From Pseudarthrobacter enclensis (GTDB lineage Bacteria; Actinomycetota; Actinomycetes; Actinomycetales; Micrococcaceae): a stretch of 64,000 bases of DNA. Position 1 is the stretch's first letter. Each line of letters opens with the position of its first letter. The stretch covers positions 248,001 to 312,000 of the forward strand of contig NZ_JAUSRE010000002.1 of the NCBI RefSeq assembly GCF_030811655.1, given 5' to 3'. Positions 41,481 to 50,298 of the stretch are shown piece after piece. The translations under genes were made by a program, and so were the position numbers. The notes below the pieces were generated by a model. The model was not told where the DNA came from. It worked only from the letters and a program-made list of their open reading frames with translations, and ran no database searches.

Positions 41481-41518
41481 GTTTCAGCCAATGCCCCTTA
41501 AAGTTGCGCGCACGTTAC
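41481..41518 (-). promoter_or_regulatory. GlnR-type operator upstream of amtB
   Basis: Read on the amtB strand the region is GTAAC-N6-GCAAC-N6-GGGCA-N6-GAAAC, with every spacer exactly six bases. This matches the two-box actinobacterial GlnR site (gTnAc-n6-GaAAC repeated), known to control amtB, glnA and related genes. Expected role: activation under nitrogen limitation. Confidence 0.75.
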
Positions 41519-41717
41519 ACAAATCGCTCCTGCGTGAAGTTCACGTATCGCCTATGTTTCGGGAATGTAAACGGCTTCTTCCTGCCGGCCGAGGGCAAGG
41601 CCCGTCGTGCCCTCTACTGCCCCGGAATGACGGGGCGAAGGACCTTCCAAAGGTGAAATCCGCCGTCGTACGCTCTTCTGCCTTCTGTTTCCGCGCCATG
41701 AACGGCGCCTCACCGGC
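41519..41717. other. Intergenic region upstream of the GlnR site
   Basis: About 200 bases between the GlnR operator and the end of the amidase gene (both neighbours on the minus strand). No gene or clear hairpin seen; the 3' end of the amidase transcript lies here. Confidence 0.4.
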
Positions 41718-42512
41718 CTAGAACCGGCGAGCGTTGGCCAACACCGGCAGCTTGGCCCGGACGTCCTCCACGGCCGAGGGATCGATGTCGACGACGGCGA
41801 GCTCGGGCTTCCCACCAAGGGCCACCACGGTCTTTCCCAGGGGCGTGACGACAGCGCTGTGGCCGATCCCGGTAGGTGCTGTTCCTGCGGGCCCTGCACC
41901 CGTGGTTTCGGGGTCGCCCTGCCCGCAGGCGACGACGAACGTGGTGCTGTCCAGCGCCCGGGCGCGGACCAGCAGATCCCACTGCTCGGCTTTGCCTTCG
42001 CCGGCGCCCCACGATGCGCACACAATGTTCACCTGTGCGCCGGCATTGGCGTTGGCCGTGAACAGCGCGGGAAAACGGACGTCGTAGCAGGTGGCCAGGC
42101 CGAACACGGTGCCGTCGAGCTCGAACGTCACCGGGGCTTTCCCCGCTTCGACCGTCCTGGATTCGGTAAAGCCGAAGGCGTCAAAAAGGTGGACCTTGTC
42201 GTAGGACGTGTCCACTCCGGGGCCGGTCACCAGCAGCGTGTTGCGGACGCGGCCGTCCCTCCCGGGGGTGAACATACCCGCCACGATGGTGATCTCCAGC
42301 TCCTTGGCGATCCTGCGGACCTCGCCGGCCCACGGGCCATCAAGAGGCTCGGCAATATCTTTGAGCGGGTGGCCGAAGGCGCGCATCGTCGCCTCGGGGA
42401 ACACCACCAGCTGTGCGCCGGCATTCTTTGCCTGGGCAGCGTAGTCCCAGACCAGCTCGAGGTTGGCGGCGGTGTCGGCGCTGCTGATGATCTGGGCTAC
42501 TGCGATACGCAT
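41718..42512 (-). CDS. Carbon-nitrogen hydrolase (nitrilase superfamily amidase)
   Basis: A 264-residue cytoplasmic amidase. The catalytic Glu-Lys-Cys triad is complete: Glu40 in VVFPEATM, Lys106 in SYDKVHLFDAF and Cys142 in LATCYDVRFP. The length and DVRFP motif fit the omega-amidase/N-carbamoyl hydrolase branches that open small amides; exact substrate unknown. ATG 42512 follows CGGAG. Divergent from the GntR gene with a palindromic operator between them, and grouped with a transporter and a DUF2848 gene. Confidence 0.9.
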   Translation of the reverse strand: MRIAVAQIISSADTAANLELVWDYAAQAKNAGAQLVVFPEATMRAFGHPLKDIAEPLDGPWAGEVRRIAKELEITIVAGMFTPGRDGRVRNTLLVTGPGVDTSYDKVHLFDAFGFTESRTVEAGKAPVTFELDGTVFGLATCYDVRFPALFTANANAGAQVNIVCASWGAGEGKAEQWDLLVRARALDSTTFVVACGQGDPETTGAGPAGTAPTGIGHSAVVTPLGKTVVALGGKPELAVVDIDPSAVEDVRAKLPVLANARRF

Positions 42513-42530
42513 GGAAGATCTCCGATCTGT

Positions 42531-42549
42531 TGTATACATAATGTATGGT
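42531..42549. promoter_or_regulatory. GntR operator overlapping the GntR start codon
   Basis: ATACAT-A-ATGTAT (42534-42546) within TTGTATACATAATGTATGG. TATACA (42533-42538) is six bases from ATG 42545 and can serve as the -10 box. The core TGTATACAT recurs before the transporter and DUF2848 genes at 44664. Confidence 0.75.
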
Positions 42550-43201
42550 AAAAATTTCCGGTTCGGCCGCATCCGGCCGCGAAAAGGCGTACGACTACTT
42601 GCGCGAAAACGTCCTGACTGACCCGGAACTGCAGGGCCGCTTCCTGAATGAGCAGGAGTTGGCCGCCGACATCGGGGTGTCCCGCACTCCGGTTCGTGAG
42701 GCGCTGCTGCTGCTGGTCTCCGACGGTCTTGTGGAGCTTATCCCGCAGCGGGGCGCATACGTCCCCGTCGTCACCGGCCGGGAGATTTCCGAGCTCATGG
42801 AACTTCGTGGCGTGCTGGAAAGCCATGCTGCCAAGCTTGTCATTGAAGAGCATCGCGTGCCCGCCAGGCAAATGCAGGAAACCCTGCAGAAGCAGGCGCA
42901 AATTCCGAACAACGTGGATCAGGAAGACGCTCGCGAGTTTATCCGCCTGGACACGCTCTTCCATCAGCAGCTTATCGACGCTGCCGGAAACGAACTCATT
43001 TCACGAACGTACAGCAGGCTCCATGTGCGGCAGATCCTCGTGGGCGTTTCTGCCCTGTTCCGCACGGGAAGCAGGCGCCAGGCGGTGTGCGCCGAACACC
43101 AGGACATTCTCGATGCCCTGGTGGCCGGCGACTCCGCCGGTGCCAAGGAGGCTATAGATCATCACCTCGCGGTGACGCGGGACATCCTCCTTCGCACCTG
43201 A
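42545..43201 (+). CDS. GntR-family (FCD domain) transcriptional regulator
   Basis: A 218-residue FadR-type regulator: winged helix in residues about 10-75 (REKAYDYLRENVLTDPELQG, ELAADIGVSRTPVREALLLL, LIPQRGAYV) and the helical FCD ligand domain (about 85-215: ELRGVLESHAAKL, DTLFHQQLIDAAGN, AEHQDILDALVAGD) with metal-binding His residues. Its ATG sits inside a palindrome, so autoregulation is likely, and the related palindrome at 44664 makes the transporter and DUF2848 genes probable targets. Leaderless start. Confidence 0.92.
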   Translation: MVKISGSAASGREKAYDYLRENVLTDPELQGRFLNEQELAADIGVSRTPVREALLLLVSDGLVELIPQRGAYVPVVTGREISELMELRGVLESHAAKLVIEEHRVPARQMQETLQKQAQIPNNVDQEDAREFIRLDTLFHQQLIDAAGNELISRTYSRLHVRQILVGVSALFRTGSRRQAVCAEHQDILDALVAGDSAGAKEAIDHHLAVTRDILLRT

Positions 43202-44612
43202 TCATCGGGCTTCGCCCACGCCGGACACGCGCGCTGCTTCGCCGGGCGCAAGGGACTTCGCAGTCCCTTCCAGCAGCAGGCGGTAGTCCTGGTCCTCCAC
43301 TGTGTTGTTGTCCCGGCCCAAGGTCAGGCCGACGAGGGTCACGACCGCCGCGACCGCCACGTAAATTGCCACCGGAATCCAAGTACCGAACTGTGAAAGC
43401 AGGACGGTGAACAGCAATGGTGCGATGGCTCCGCCGATGACACCCGCGAACGTGTAGGCGAGTGAGCTTCCCGTTGAGCGCAACCGCGGTGAGAACTGCT
43501 CCACGATGAAGGCTGCCTGCGGCCCGTACATAAAGGAGTGTGCCGCCAGCCCCAGAACGATGCCCACGATCAGCACTGGCTCGTTGTTGCCGCCGAGGGT
43601 GCCGAAGAATACGAACGTCCACACGGCTCCGGCCACTGCGCCCACGCCATAGACCAGTCGACGGTTGAAACGGTCCGAGACTGCGCCCGCCAGGGGGATC
43701 ATGAACAGCTGGATGGCCGAGCCGACCAGCACGGCGGTGAGCACCTGATTGCGTTCGTAGCCGAGCACCTGGATTCCGTAGGTAAGGGTGAAGACGGTGA
43801 ACAGTGCGTACAACACATCCGGGCCCACCCGGCAGAGGATGGCAGCGATGAGGGGTCGGAGTTCCTTGGTGAGCACTTCCCGGACTGGCGCGGCCGGCTG
43901 TTCTCCGTGGGCTTCGATCGCTTTGAAGATGGGAGTGTCCTCCAGCTTGAGCCGGATCCACAGACCGAATCCGACCAGCAGCGCGGACACCACGTAATGC
44001 GATGCGCCACCCAAAGCTGATGAACTGCTCCTCGTTGAGCATCAGGGTCAGGACCGCCAAGGCGCCGTTGGCCAACAGGTTGCCGGCAGGCGGACCTACC
44101 TGCGCTGCCGAGGCCCAAAAACCCCGCCGCTGCGGGTCACCGTACTCGCTGGAGAGCAGCACCGCTCCGCCCCACTCGCCGCCCACGCCCACGCCCTGTG
44201 CGAAGCGCAGGAGTACCAGGATCATCGGGGCGGCAACGCCAATGCTGTCGTAGCCCGGAAGGACTCCGATCAGCACTGTGGCCACGCCAATGATCATCAG
44301 AGTGGTAACAAGGACCTTCTTGCGCCCGATCCGGTCGCCGAGCCTTCCGAAGACCACCCCGCCCACGGGCCGTGAGACATAGCCGACGGCGTAGGTGGAG
44401 AAGGCCAGGATGGTGCCGGTCAGGGGATCTGAGGACGGAAAGAAAACGACGGGAAAAACGACCGCGGCCGCGGCGGAGTAGACGGCGAAGTCATACCACT
44501 CCAGGGCCGTGCCGGTCAGGCTTGCCGCAAAGGCTTTGAACAGGCCCTTGGGATGAATTGGCGGCCCTGGCTGTGACGCCGCGCCCGCAGCCGAAACCGG
44601 AGAATTGCTCAT
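43202..44612 (-). pseudogene. MFS transporter (MHS family), frameshifted
   Basis: Two adjacent frames together make one complete 12-helix MHS symporter. The first (from ATG 44612, after GGAGG) runs from FAASLTGTALEWYDFAVYSA to ISFGWRIA; the second continues VVSALLVGFGLWIRLKLEDT to the stop at 43202. The break is at about 43995, where the sequence reads GCATTACGTGGTG on the coding strand; removing one base (GCA TTC/TTA-like then GTG GTG) restores WRIxFVVSALLVG, the usual family text. Either a recent inactivating 1-base insertion or a sequencing error. Intact, it would import the substrate of the amidase cluster. Confidence 0.85.
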
Positions 44613-44663
44613 TGTGTCCTCCACAGTGGATTTGTCTAGGTGACGCCTGTCACGCTGGCGTTA

Positions 44664-44697
44664 AATGTATACATTACGCATACTGGATGTACATTGG
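44664..44697. promoter_or_regulatory. GntR-type operator between transporter and DUF2848 genes
   Basis: Perfect palindrome AATGTATACATT (44664-44675) followed by GCATAC and ATGTACATTGG (to 44697). Shares TGTATACAT with the site at 42531. It lies 51 bp before the transporter start and about 75-100 bp before the DUF2848 start. Confidence 0.75.
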
Positions 44698-44772
44698 CGA
44701 CTGTTTCCGGTTTCCGGTTTGTTAAATTTCCCGCGGTGCACCGGCTCCGCGGCCCTCGAAAAGGACGGCTCC

Positions 44773-45459
44773 ATGACGGCTCTCAGCTTTGAACTTCCTG
44801 ACGGCACCATCAAGAACGTGCAAGTCCGGCACCTCCTGAACGCCGGGTACGCAGGACGTGAGCAGGATGAGGTGCAGGCGCACATCGCTGAACTCGCGGA
44901 GCTTGGCGTCCCCGGCCCCACCACGACGCCCGCCATGTACCCCGTCTCGCCCTATCTGGCGCAGCAGGTGTCCGAGGTCTTTGTCCAGCATGCACGGACG
45001 TCCGGTGAGGCGGAATGGGCGCTGGTCATCACTGACCACGACGTCCTCCTCACGGTCGCCTGCGACCACACGGATCGTGAGCTGGAAGTACACGGCGTTG
45101 CGTGGAGCAAGAACGCCAGCCCCGATGTCCTGGGCCGCAAGGCCTGGCGGCTTGAGGATGTGCGGGACCATCTGGACCGCATTTCGCTGCGGGGCTGGGT
45201 AGGGCAGGGGGACACCCCAGATACCCTCATCCAAGACAGCTCCCTCGAGGCCCTGCTGACGCCGGACTACTGGCTGGAGGTGCTGGCTGAACGCGGGCTC
45301 AACCACCCGGGCACGGTGCTGATTTCCGGCACCGTGGCGATGACTGGCGGGGTCAACCAGTTCGCCCGAAGCTGGAAGGTGGAGATGACGGATCCGGTGA
45401 CGGGAGAGTCGCTGGACGTGCAGTACGTAGTGGAGCAAATGCCGCAGCCCATCGGCTAA
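44773..45459 (+). CDS. DUF2848 family protein
   Basis: A 228-residue soluble protein of the DUF2848 family: LSFELPDGTIKNVQVRHLLN at the start, VPGPTTTPAMYPVSPYL (about 45-62), FGRKAWRL-type block DVLGRKAWRLEDVRDHLD and a C-terminal beta-rich half (VLISGTVAMTGGVNQFARSW). The fold is thought to be related to fumarylacetoacetate hydrolases; no reaction is established. AAGGAC precedes ATG 44773. Divergent from the MHS transporter and presumably under the same GntR regulator. Confidence 0.85.
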   Translation: MTALSFELPDGTIKNVQVRHLLNAGYAGREQDEVQAHIAELAELGVPGPTTTPAMYPVSPYLAQQVSEVFVQHARTSGEAEWALVITDHDVLLTVACDHTDRELEVHGVAWSKNASPDVLGRKAWRLEDVRDHLDRISLRGWVGQGDTPDTLIQDSSLEALLTPDYWLEVLAERGLNHPGTVLISGTVAMTGGVNQFARSWKVEMTDPVTGESLDVQYVVEQMPQPIG

Positions 45460-45490
45460 AGGAGGCGCAAAGCGGCGTTCATAGGGTCAA

Positions 45491-45530
45491 AGAGGGTTCC
45501 GCTGCCCCGACCGGGACGGCGGAACCCTCT
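45491..45530. terminator. Bidirectional terminator
   Basis: Perfect 12-bp stem AGAGGGTTCCGC (45491-45502) and GCGGAACCCTCT (45519-45530) between the convergent DUF2848 and DUF2630 genes. Not a member of the GACGACGG family. Confidence 0.85.
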
Positions 45531-45542
45531 CAGGCCCTGAAG

Positions 45543-45779
45543 CTACTGCCGGTAGCCCTCAACCTCGCTGATGGGGCGGGCTTCGGCGTCGTTAGGGTTT
45601 TCGCCTGAATCTTTCTTGGCCCGGCGTTGGCGCAGGAGGTCCCAGCACTGGTCCAGGCTTTCCTCAACGTACTTGAGCCGCGCCTGGTCCGGCGCCTGTC
45701 CGTCGCCCGAGCCCTCGCGCAGCGAGTGTTCCTCCTCAACAAGGGCCTGGATGTGCGTCAAAATGTCCTGGTCATTCAT
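45543..45779 (-). CDS. DUF2630 family small protein
   Basis: A 78-residue helical protein that matches DUF2630 throughout: DILTHIQALVEEEHSLREG, RLKYVEESLDQCWDLLRQRR and a disordered acidic tail ending EVEGYRQ. Common and conserved in actinobacteria, function unknown. AAGGGGAAG precedes ATG 45779. Confidence 0.88.
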   Translation of the reverse strand: MNDQDILTHIQALVEEEHSLREGSGDGQAPDQARLKYVEESLDQCWDLLRQRRAKKDSGENPNDAEARPISEVEGYRQ

Positions 45780-45864
45780 GGCTTCCCCTTACTCCGGTCC
45801 GGTCTCCTTCAGCGTACGTAGTAGGTGCCGAAGCCACCAGTCCCTGCGATGTACCATCAACGTC

Positions 45865-46263
45865 ATGCCCACTGCGCTTGATATGGCAGGTCCCATCCTG
45901 GAAGTGCTCACGTGGTTGTGCCTGCCTGCGGGGCTCGGGCTGCTGTTCTATGCCGGGTTCCTCCGCCGCTTCGTGCACCCGTGGGATGTGGCTGAGGCCG
46001 TGGTGTACTCCGACTCCACCGGGGTGGGGTTCCGCTGGTTCGACCGGAAGCACCAGGTGCACAACGCTCCCATGTCCCCTTATGACATCAGGGATATGGC
46101 CGTGGGGGACACCCTGTCCGTCTACTACCACCCCAAGCGCCCAACCCAGTGGCAGACCACCGTCCCGGAGGAAGCCGGCAGGACAGCCGCGGTGCTGGGC
46201 CGTTGCCTGACCGCGATCGGGGCGGTGGCGCTATTGGGAGGTTTCGTCCTGCCGATGTTCTAG
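45865..46263 (+). CDS. Small membrane protein (DUF3592-like)
   Basis: A 132-residue protein with one membrane helix near each end (about 8-30 and 108-130) and an extracytoplasmic or cytoplasmic beta domain between (VGFRWFDRKHQVHNAPMSPY, VGDTLSVYYHPKRPTQW), the pattern of DUF3592 proteins. Function unknown. ATG 45865 lies seven bases after TACCAT (45852-45857) with no ribosome binding site, suggesting a leaderless message. Confidence 0.7.
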   Translation: MPTALDMAGPILEVLTWLCLPAGLGLLFYAGFLRRFVHPWDVAEAVVYSDSTGVGFRWFDRKHQVHNAPMSPYDIRDMAVGDTLSVYYHPKRPTQWQTTVPEEAGRTAAVLGRCLTAIGAVALLGGFVLPMF

Positions 46264-46315
46264 CTGCTTTGTGCATGCTTCGCTCCGCCGGCAGGCACCG
46301 CAGGGCGGCGGAGCC

Positions 46316-46334
46316 GCTGGGCATCATGCCCAGC
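46316..46334. terminator. Small hairpin between convergent genes
   Basis: GCTGGGC (46316-46322) and GCCCAGC (46328-46334) with 5-base loop between the DUF3592-like and YnfA-like genes. Weak terminator candidate. Confidence 0.4.
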
Positions 46335-46354
46335 AGGAGCAGGAGGGCAGCCGG

Positions 46355-46714
46355 CTAACTGCCACTTCGGGGCGCGAACATGATCACGGCGACGCCCAGC
46401 AGGCAGACCAGGGACCCCGCGATATCCCACCTGTCCGGCCGGAAACCGTCAAAAACCACGCCCCACGCCAGGGAGCCGGCCACGAACACGCCGCCGTACG
46501 CCGCGAGGATCCGGCCGAAATGGGCGTCGGGCTGGAAGGTGGCGACGAACCCGTAGGCCCCCAGCGCAACCACGCCGAGTCCTGCCCACCACCACTCCTT
46601 TCCTTCACGGACGGCCTGCCACACAAGCCAGGCGCCGCCGATTTCTGCGGCAGCGGCCAGCACGAACAACACGATGGTCTTGAAAACGCTGACCGTTTCA
46701 CCCGGAATACCCAC
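46355..46714 (-). CDS. YnfA (UPF0060) family small membrane protein
   Basis: A 119-residue, four-helix membrane protein of the UPF0060 family, distantly related to small multidrug transporters: [20 protein letters not shown] in helix 1, [20 protein letters not shown] and [20 protein letters not shown] 46714 lies six bases after CATGAT on the coding strand, so probably leaderless. Divergent from the luciferase-like gene with 54 bp between starts. Confidence 0.88.
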   Translation of the reverse strand: MGIPGETVSVFKTIVLFVLAAAAEIGGAWLVWQAVREGKEWWWAGLGVVALGAYGFVATFQPDAHFGRILAAYGGVFVAGSLAWGVVFDGFRPDRWDIAGSLVCLLGVAVIMFAPRSGS

Positions 46715-46768
46715 GCAGCCATCATGCCAGCCGGGAATGTAGCCGCCCCCGGGAGAGTTGGCGCAGGT

Positions 46769-47815
46769 ATGGAGCGCATCGGATTCCTCTCATTCGGCCA
46801 CTGGGGTCCCGGCCAGGGTTCCCGCACCAGGACGGCGGCGGATGCCCTGCTCCAGGGGATCGAACTTGCCGTTGCCGCTGAAGAGCTGGGCGTGGACGGC
46901 GCGTTCTTCCGTGTTCACCATTTCGCCCGCCAGCAGGCATCCCCGTTCCCACTCCTGTCCGCCATTGCCGCCCGGACCAGCCGCATCGAAATCGGCACGG
47001 GCGTCATCGACATGCGCTACGAGAACCCTCTGTACATGGCCGAAGAGGCCGCGGCCGCGGACCTCATCAGCGGCGGCAGGCTGCAACTGGGCATCAGCCG
47101 TGGTTCACCGGAACCGGCCCGCGAGGGTGCAGCGGTCTTTGGCCACCGTCCCCGGCCGGGGGAGACCGACGTGGACATGGCGCGGCGCCACACCGAAGTC
47201 TTCCGCAGAGCCATCACCGGGGCCGGCGTGGCCCAAGCGGACCCAAGATACGCCGGCGGCGGCACCGGGCTCCTCCCCATCCAGCCCCAGTCCCGGGGAC
47301 TGGCGGAACGGATCTGGTGGGGCGCCGGCAGCAGGAAGACAGCGGTGTGGGCAGCGGAGCTCGGCATGAACCTGATGAGCTCCACGCTGCTTACCGAGGA
47401 CACCGGCGTTCCGTTCCATGAGCTCCAGGCTGAGCAGATCCAGCTGTTCCGGGATGCGTGGGCTGCGGCCGGCCATGCCCATACGCCGCGTGTTTCGGTC
47501 AGCCGCAGCGTCCTGCCCATCGTGGATGAAGAGGACAAATACTACTTCGCCGGCAGCGCACTCCGGGACGGCCGCGACCAGGTGGGCGTCATTGACGGGC
47601 TGACCGCCAGGTTCGGGAAGAGCTACGTGGGCCCGCCGGACGTCCTGGCGGAACAGCTCGCAGCCGACACCGCGGTGCAGGCTGCGGACACGCTCCTCCT
47701 GACCGTTCCCAATCAGCTGGGCGTGGAGTTCAACGCCAAGCTCCTGGGCAGCATCGCCCAGTACGTGGCCCCCGCCCTGGGATGGAACCGAAACGACGCC
47801 GGGAACTTTTTGTGA
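46769..47815 (+). CDS. LLM-class (luciferase-like) flavin oxidoreductase
   Basis: A 348-residue TIM-barrel flavoprotein of the bacterial luciferase superfamily: [16 protein letters not shown] at the start, [34 protein letters not shown] and [15 protein letters not shown]. Members are FMN- or F420-dependent monooxygenases or reductases; cofactor and substrate cannot be told. GGGAGAG is 11-12 bases before ATG 46769. It stands alone. Confidence 0.9.
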   Translation: MERIGFLSFGHWGPGQGSRTRTAADALLQGIELAVAAEELGVDGAFFRVHHFARQQASPFPLLSAIAARTSRIEIGTGVIDMRYENPLYMAEEAAAADLISGGRLQLGISRGSPEPAREGAAVFGHRPRPGETDVDMARRHTEVFRRAITGAGVAQADPRYAGGGTGLLPIQPQSRGLAERIWWGAGSRKTAVWAAELGMNLMSSTLLTEDTGVPFHELQAEQIQLFRDAWAAAGHAHTPRVSVSRSVLPIVDEEDKYYFAGSALRDGRDQVGVIDGLTARFGKSYVGPPDVLAEQLAADTAVQAADTLLLTVPNQLGVEFNAKLLGSIAQYVAPALGWNRNDAGNFL

Positions 47816-47911
47816 GACCCAACCGTTACTCTTAGGAGTGCGGCGTGGGGGCTTCGCGCCCACCAACTAGCGTGTGACTGCGGAACGGTCATATGACGGA
47901 GAGAGAGAAAT

Positions 47912-47944
47912 ATGGCTCACACCGCCTTAGGCTTAACCGTATGA
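47912..47944 (+). CDS. Possible 10-residue leader peptide before ferredoxin reductase
   Basis: ATG 47912 reads MAHTALGLTV and stops with TGA 47942-47944, overlapping ATG 47941 of the reductase gene (ATGA). GGAGAGAGAG lies just upstream. The arrangement is that of translational coupling; no known attenuator residues are enriched, so its role is unclear. Confidence 0.4.
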   Translation: MAHTALGLTV

Positions 47945-49035
47945 TCCGGCTACGTCAGCTGGCCCAGGCGGCCTCAGTGCTTACCACCCCTTTGGCGCCG
48001 GAAGACATCCTGGCGCTGTTCAACCCTGTCTACTCGGCCCGGCAGTTGCGCGGCGTGGTCACCCGGGTGGTCCAGGAGACCGCCCAGTCCGCAACGATCT
48101 TCTTCCGCCCCGGCCGCGGATGGAAGGCGCACCTGGCGGGACAATGGGCGCGAATTGGCGTCGAACTCGACGGCGTACGCCACTGGCGCTCCTACTCGCT
48201 CAGCGCCCCTGCCGGCAAGGACCCGGCCATCACGGTGACCGACGTCGGCGCGGTCTCCGGCACCCTGGTACGCACCACAAAGCCCGGTGATGTCCTCTTC
48301 CTGGCCCCGCCGCAGGGTGATTTCGTGCTCCCCGAACATCCACGCCCCCTCCTCATGATCACCGCCGGCAGCGGGATCACTCCGGTGATGTCCATGATCC
48401 GCACGCTTGTGCCGCGGCGTCCGGATGCCGACGTCGTGCTGGTCCACTCAGCCCGCACCGCCGCGGACAGCCTGTTCCGTGAGGAGCTGGCCGAGCTTGC
48501 GGACCAGTTCCCCAACTTCCGGCTGGCACATTGGTACACCGGCGAGCAGGGCCGCATGGACTTCTCCAGCACCAAAGAGCTGGACACGATCTGCCCTGAC
48601 TGGAAGGAACGGGCGGCTTACGCGTGCGGTCCCGACAGTTTCCTGGATGACGCGGAGGCGCTGTGGAAGCGGGCGCTGGCTGCCAAGGCTCCGGGGTCCG
48701 AGGTCGCCGTGGCCGGCGACCCGGGCAACCTGATGATCGAGCGCTTCAACACCACCTTCAACGCCGGCGTAGGGCACGACGGCGGCCTGGTCACCTTCGA
48801 AGCCTCGGACCGTGAGGTGCAGGCCGACGGCGACACCCCCATTCTGGACATCGGCGAGGACGCCGGGGTGCTGATGCCCAGCGGCTGCCGGATGGGCATC
48901 TGCCACAGCTGCCTCACGCCGCTGCTCGCCGGGCAGGTCCGGGACCTGCGGACTGGGGAAATCCATGGCGAACCCGGCCAACTGATCCAAACGTGTGTCT
49001 CGGCAGCCGCCGGACCCGTAAACCTCGAAATCTGA
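47941..49035 (+). CDS. Ferredoxin reductase with C-terminal 2Fe-2S domain (desaturase partner)
   Basis: A 364-residue electron-transfer protein: FAD domain with RHWRSYSLSAPAG (about 80-92), NAD(P)H domain with MITAGSGITPVMSM, and a plant-type 2Fe-2S ferredoxin domain with GCRMGICHSC and QTC at the C terminus. It delivers electrons to the fatty-acid desaturase encoded 13 nt downstream, like the Rv3230c-DesA3 pair of mycobacteria. Start ATG 47941 fits that family's N terminus; ATG 47893 would add 16 residues. TAGGCT seven bases upstream could also make it leaderless. Confidence 0.9.
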   Translation: MIRLRQLAQAASVLTTPLAPEDILALFNPVYSARQLRGVVTRVVQETAQSATIFFRPGRGWKAHLAGQWARIGVELDGVRHWRSYSLSAPAGKDPAITVTDVGAVSGTLVRTTKPGDVLFLAPPQGDFVLPEHPRPLLMITAGSGITPVMSMIRTLVPRRPDADVVLVHSARTAADSLFREELAELADQFPNFRLAHWYTGEQGRMDFSSTKELDTICPDWKERAAYACGPDSFLDDAEALWKRALAAKAPGSEVAVAGDPGNLMIERFNTTFNAGVGHDGGLVTFEASDREVQADGDTPILDIGEDAGVLMPSGCRMGICHSCLTPLLAGQVRDLRTGEIHGEPGQLIQTCVSAAAGPVNLEI

Positions 49036-49048
49036 GGAGCACCACGGA

Positions 49049-50218
49049 ATGTCTGTAATCACCCCAAGCAAAGTCACCCCCGCGGGAAGCTCAAGAACCC
49101 GGCCCGGGAAGCTCGCCGAATCGGGCAGCCCAACGGTGCGGCCGCCGGCTGCCGCACACCTCAGCGATGAGCAGGTGGCGGAGCTGGGCCGCGAGCTCGA
49201 CGCCATCCGGGACGAGGTCCTTGCCAAGCGGGGCGCCGAAGATGCCGCCTACATCCGCCGGATGATCAAGATCCAGCGCGGACTCGAGATCTCCGGCCGG
49301 GCCGCCCTCCTGGTCAGCAAGAACAAAGCTGCCTGGGTTACCGGCACCACCTTGCTGAGCCTGGCCAAGATCCTGGAGAACATGGAGCTGGGCCACAACA
49401 TCCTGCACGGCCAGTGGGACTGGATGCGCGATCCGGACATCCACTCGACCACGTGGGAATGGGACTTTGTCACCCCCTCGCGGTCCTGGCAGCACACGCA
49501 CAACGACCTGCACCACCGCTGGACCAACGTGGTGGGCAAGGACAACGACGTCGGATACAACCTCCTGCGCATGGACGAGCAGCAGCCCTGGAAGCCCATC
49601 AACCTGGCCAACCCGCTGTTTAACGCCATCCTGGCCCCAGTCTTCGAATGGGGCATCGCCATCTACGACCTCGAACTGACCGAGTATAAAGAAGGCACCA
49701 AGTCCAAGGAAGCCCTGCTCAAGGACCTCAAGGCCCTGGGCAAGAAGGTGATCACTCAGTTCACCAAGGACTACGCGGCAACCCCTGCGGTCGCCATGCT
49801 CACCGGGTCGGCGAAGCAGGCCCTTTTCGGCACGATCGCAGCCAACGCCATCCGCAACGTCTGGGCGCACGCCGTGATCTTCTGTGGCCACTTCCCCGAA
49901 GGAACCGACACCTTCACGGAGGAGATGGTGGATGGCGAGACCCGCGGCGACTGGTACGTGCGCCAGATGATCGGTTCGGCCAATATCTCCGGCTCCAAGT
50001 TCATGCACCTGATGACCGGAAACCTCTCCCACCAGATCGAGCACCACCTCTTCCCGGATCTGCCCTCCAACCGGTACGCCGAAGTGGCGCCCAGGGTTCG
50101 CGAGATCTGCCAGCGCTATGGCCTGAAGTACACCACCGGTCCCCTGCTGAAGCAGGTGGGTTCGTCCTGGGCCAAGGTCTTCAAGTTGGCGCTGCCCGGA
50201 AAGACTGCCCGGGCCTAG
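49049..50218 (+). CDS. Membrane fatty-acid (acyl-CoA) desaturase
   Basis: A 389-residue integral membrane di-iron desaturase. The three histidine boxes are complete: GHNILHGQWDW, HTHNDLHHRW and HQIEHHLFPDLP. Two hydrophobic hairpins lie between them. With the adjoining reductase it should introduce a double bond, most likely delta-9, into saturated acyl chains to adjust membrane fluidity. ATG 49049 follows TGAGGAGCA. Last gene of the operon; a strong hairpin follows. Confidence 0.92.
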   Translation: MSVITPSKVTPAGSSRTRPGKLAESGSPTVRPPAAAHLSDEQVAELGRELDAIRDEVLAKRGAEDAAYIRRMIKIQRGLEISGRAALLVSKNKAAWVTGTTLLSLAKILENMELGHNILHGQWDWMRDPDIHSTTWEWDFVTPSRSWQHTHNDLHHRWTNVVGKDNDVGYNLLRMDEQQPWKPINLANPLFNAILAPVFEWGIAIYDLELTEYKEGTKSKEALLKDLKALGKKVITQFTKDYAATPAVAMLTGSAKQALFGTIAANAIRNVWAHAVIFCGHFPEGTDTFTEEMVDGETRGDWYVRQMIGSANISGSKFMHLMTGNLSHQIEHHLFPDLPSNRYAEVAPRVREICQRYGLKYTTGPLLKQVGSSWAKVFKLALPGKTARA

Positions 50219-50257
50219 CCCGACAGCCTGAACCGCGCAGGCTGCCCGAATGGCGGA

Positions 50258-50292
50258 AAGTGGCCCGCTGGTCCTGGACCAGCGGGCCACTT
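50258..50292. terminator. Bidirectional terminator
   Basis: Perfect 17-base arms AAGTGGCCCGCTGGTCC (50258-50274) and its complement (50276-50292) between the convergent desaturase and cation exporter genes. A different core sequence from the GACGACGG family. Confidence 0.88.
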
Positions 50293-50298
50293 CCTGCT

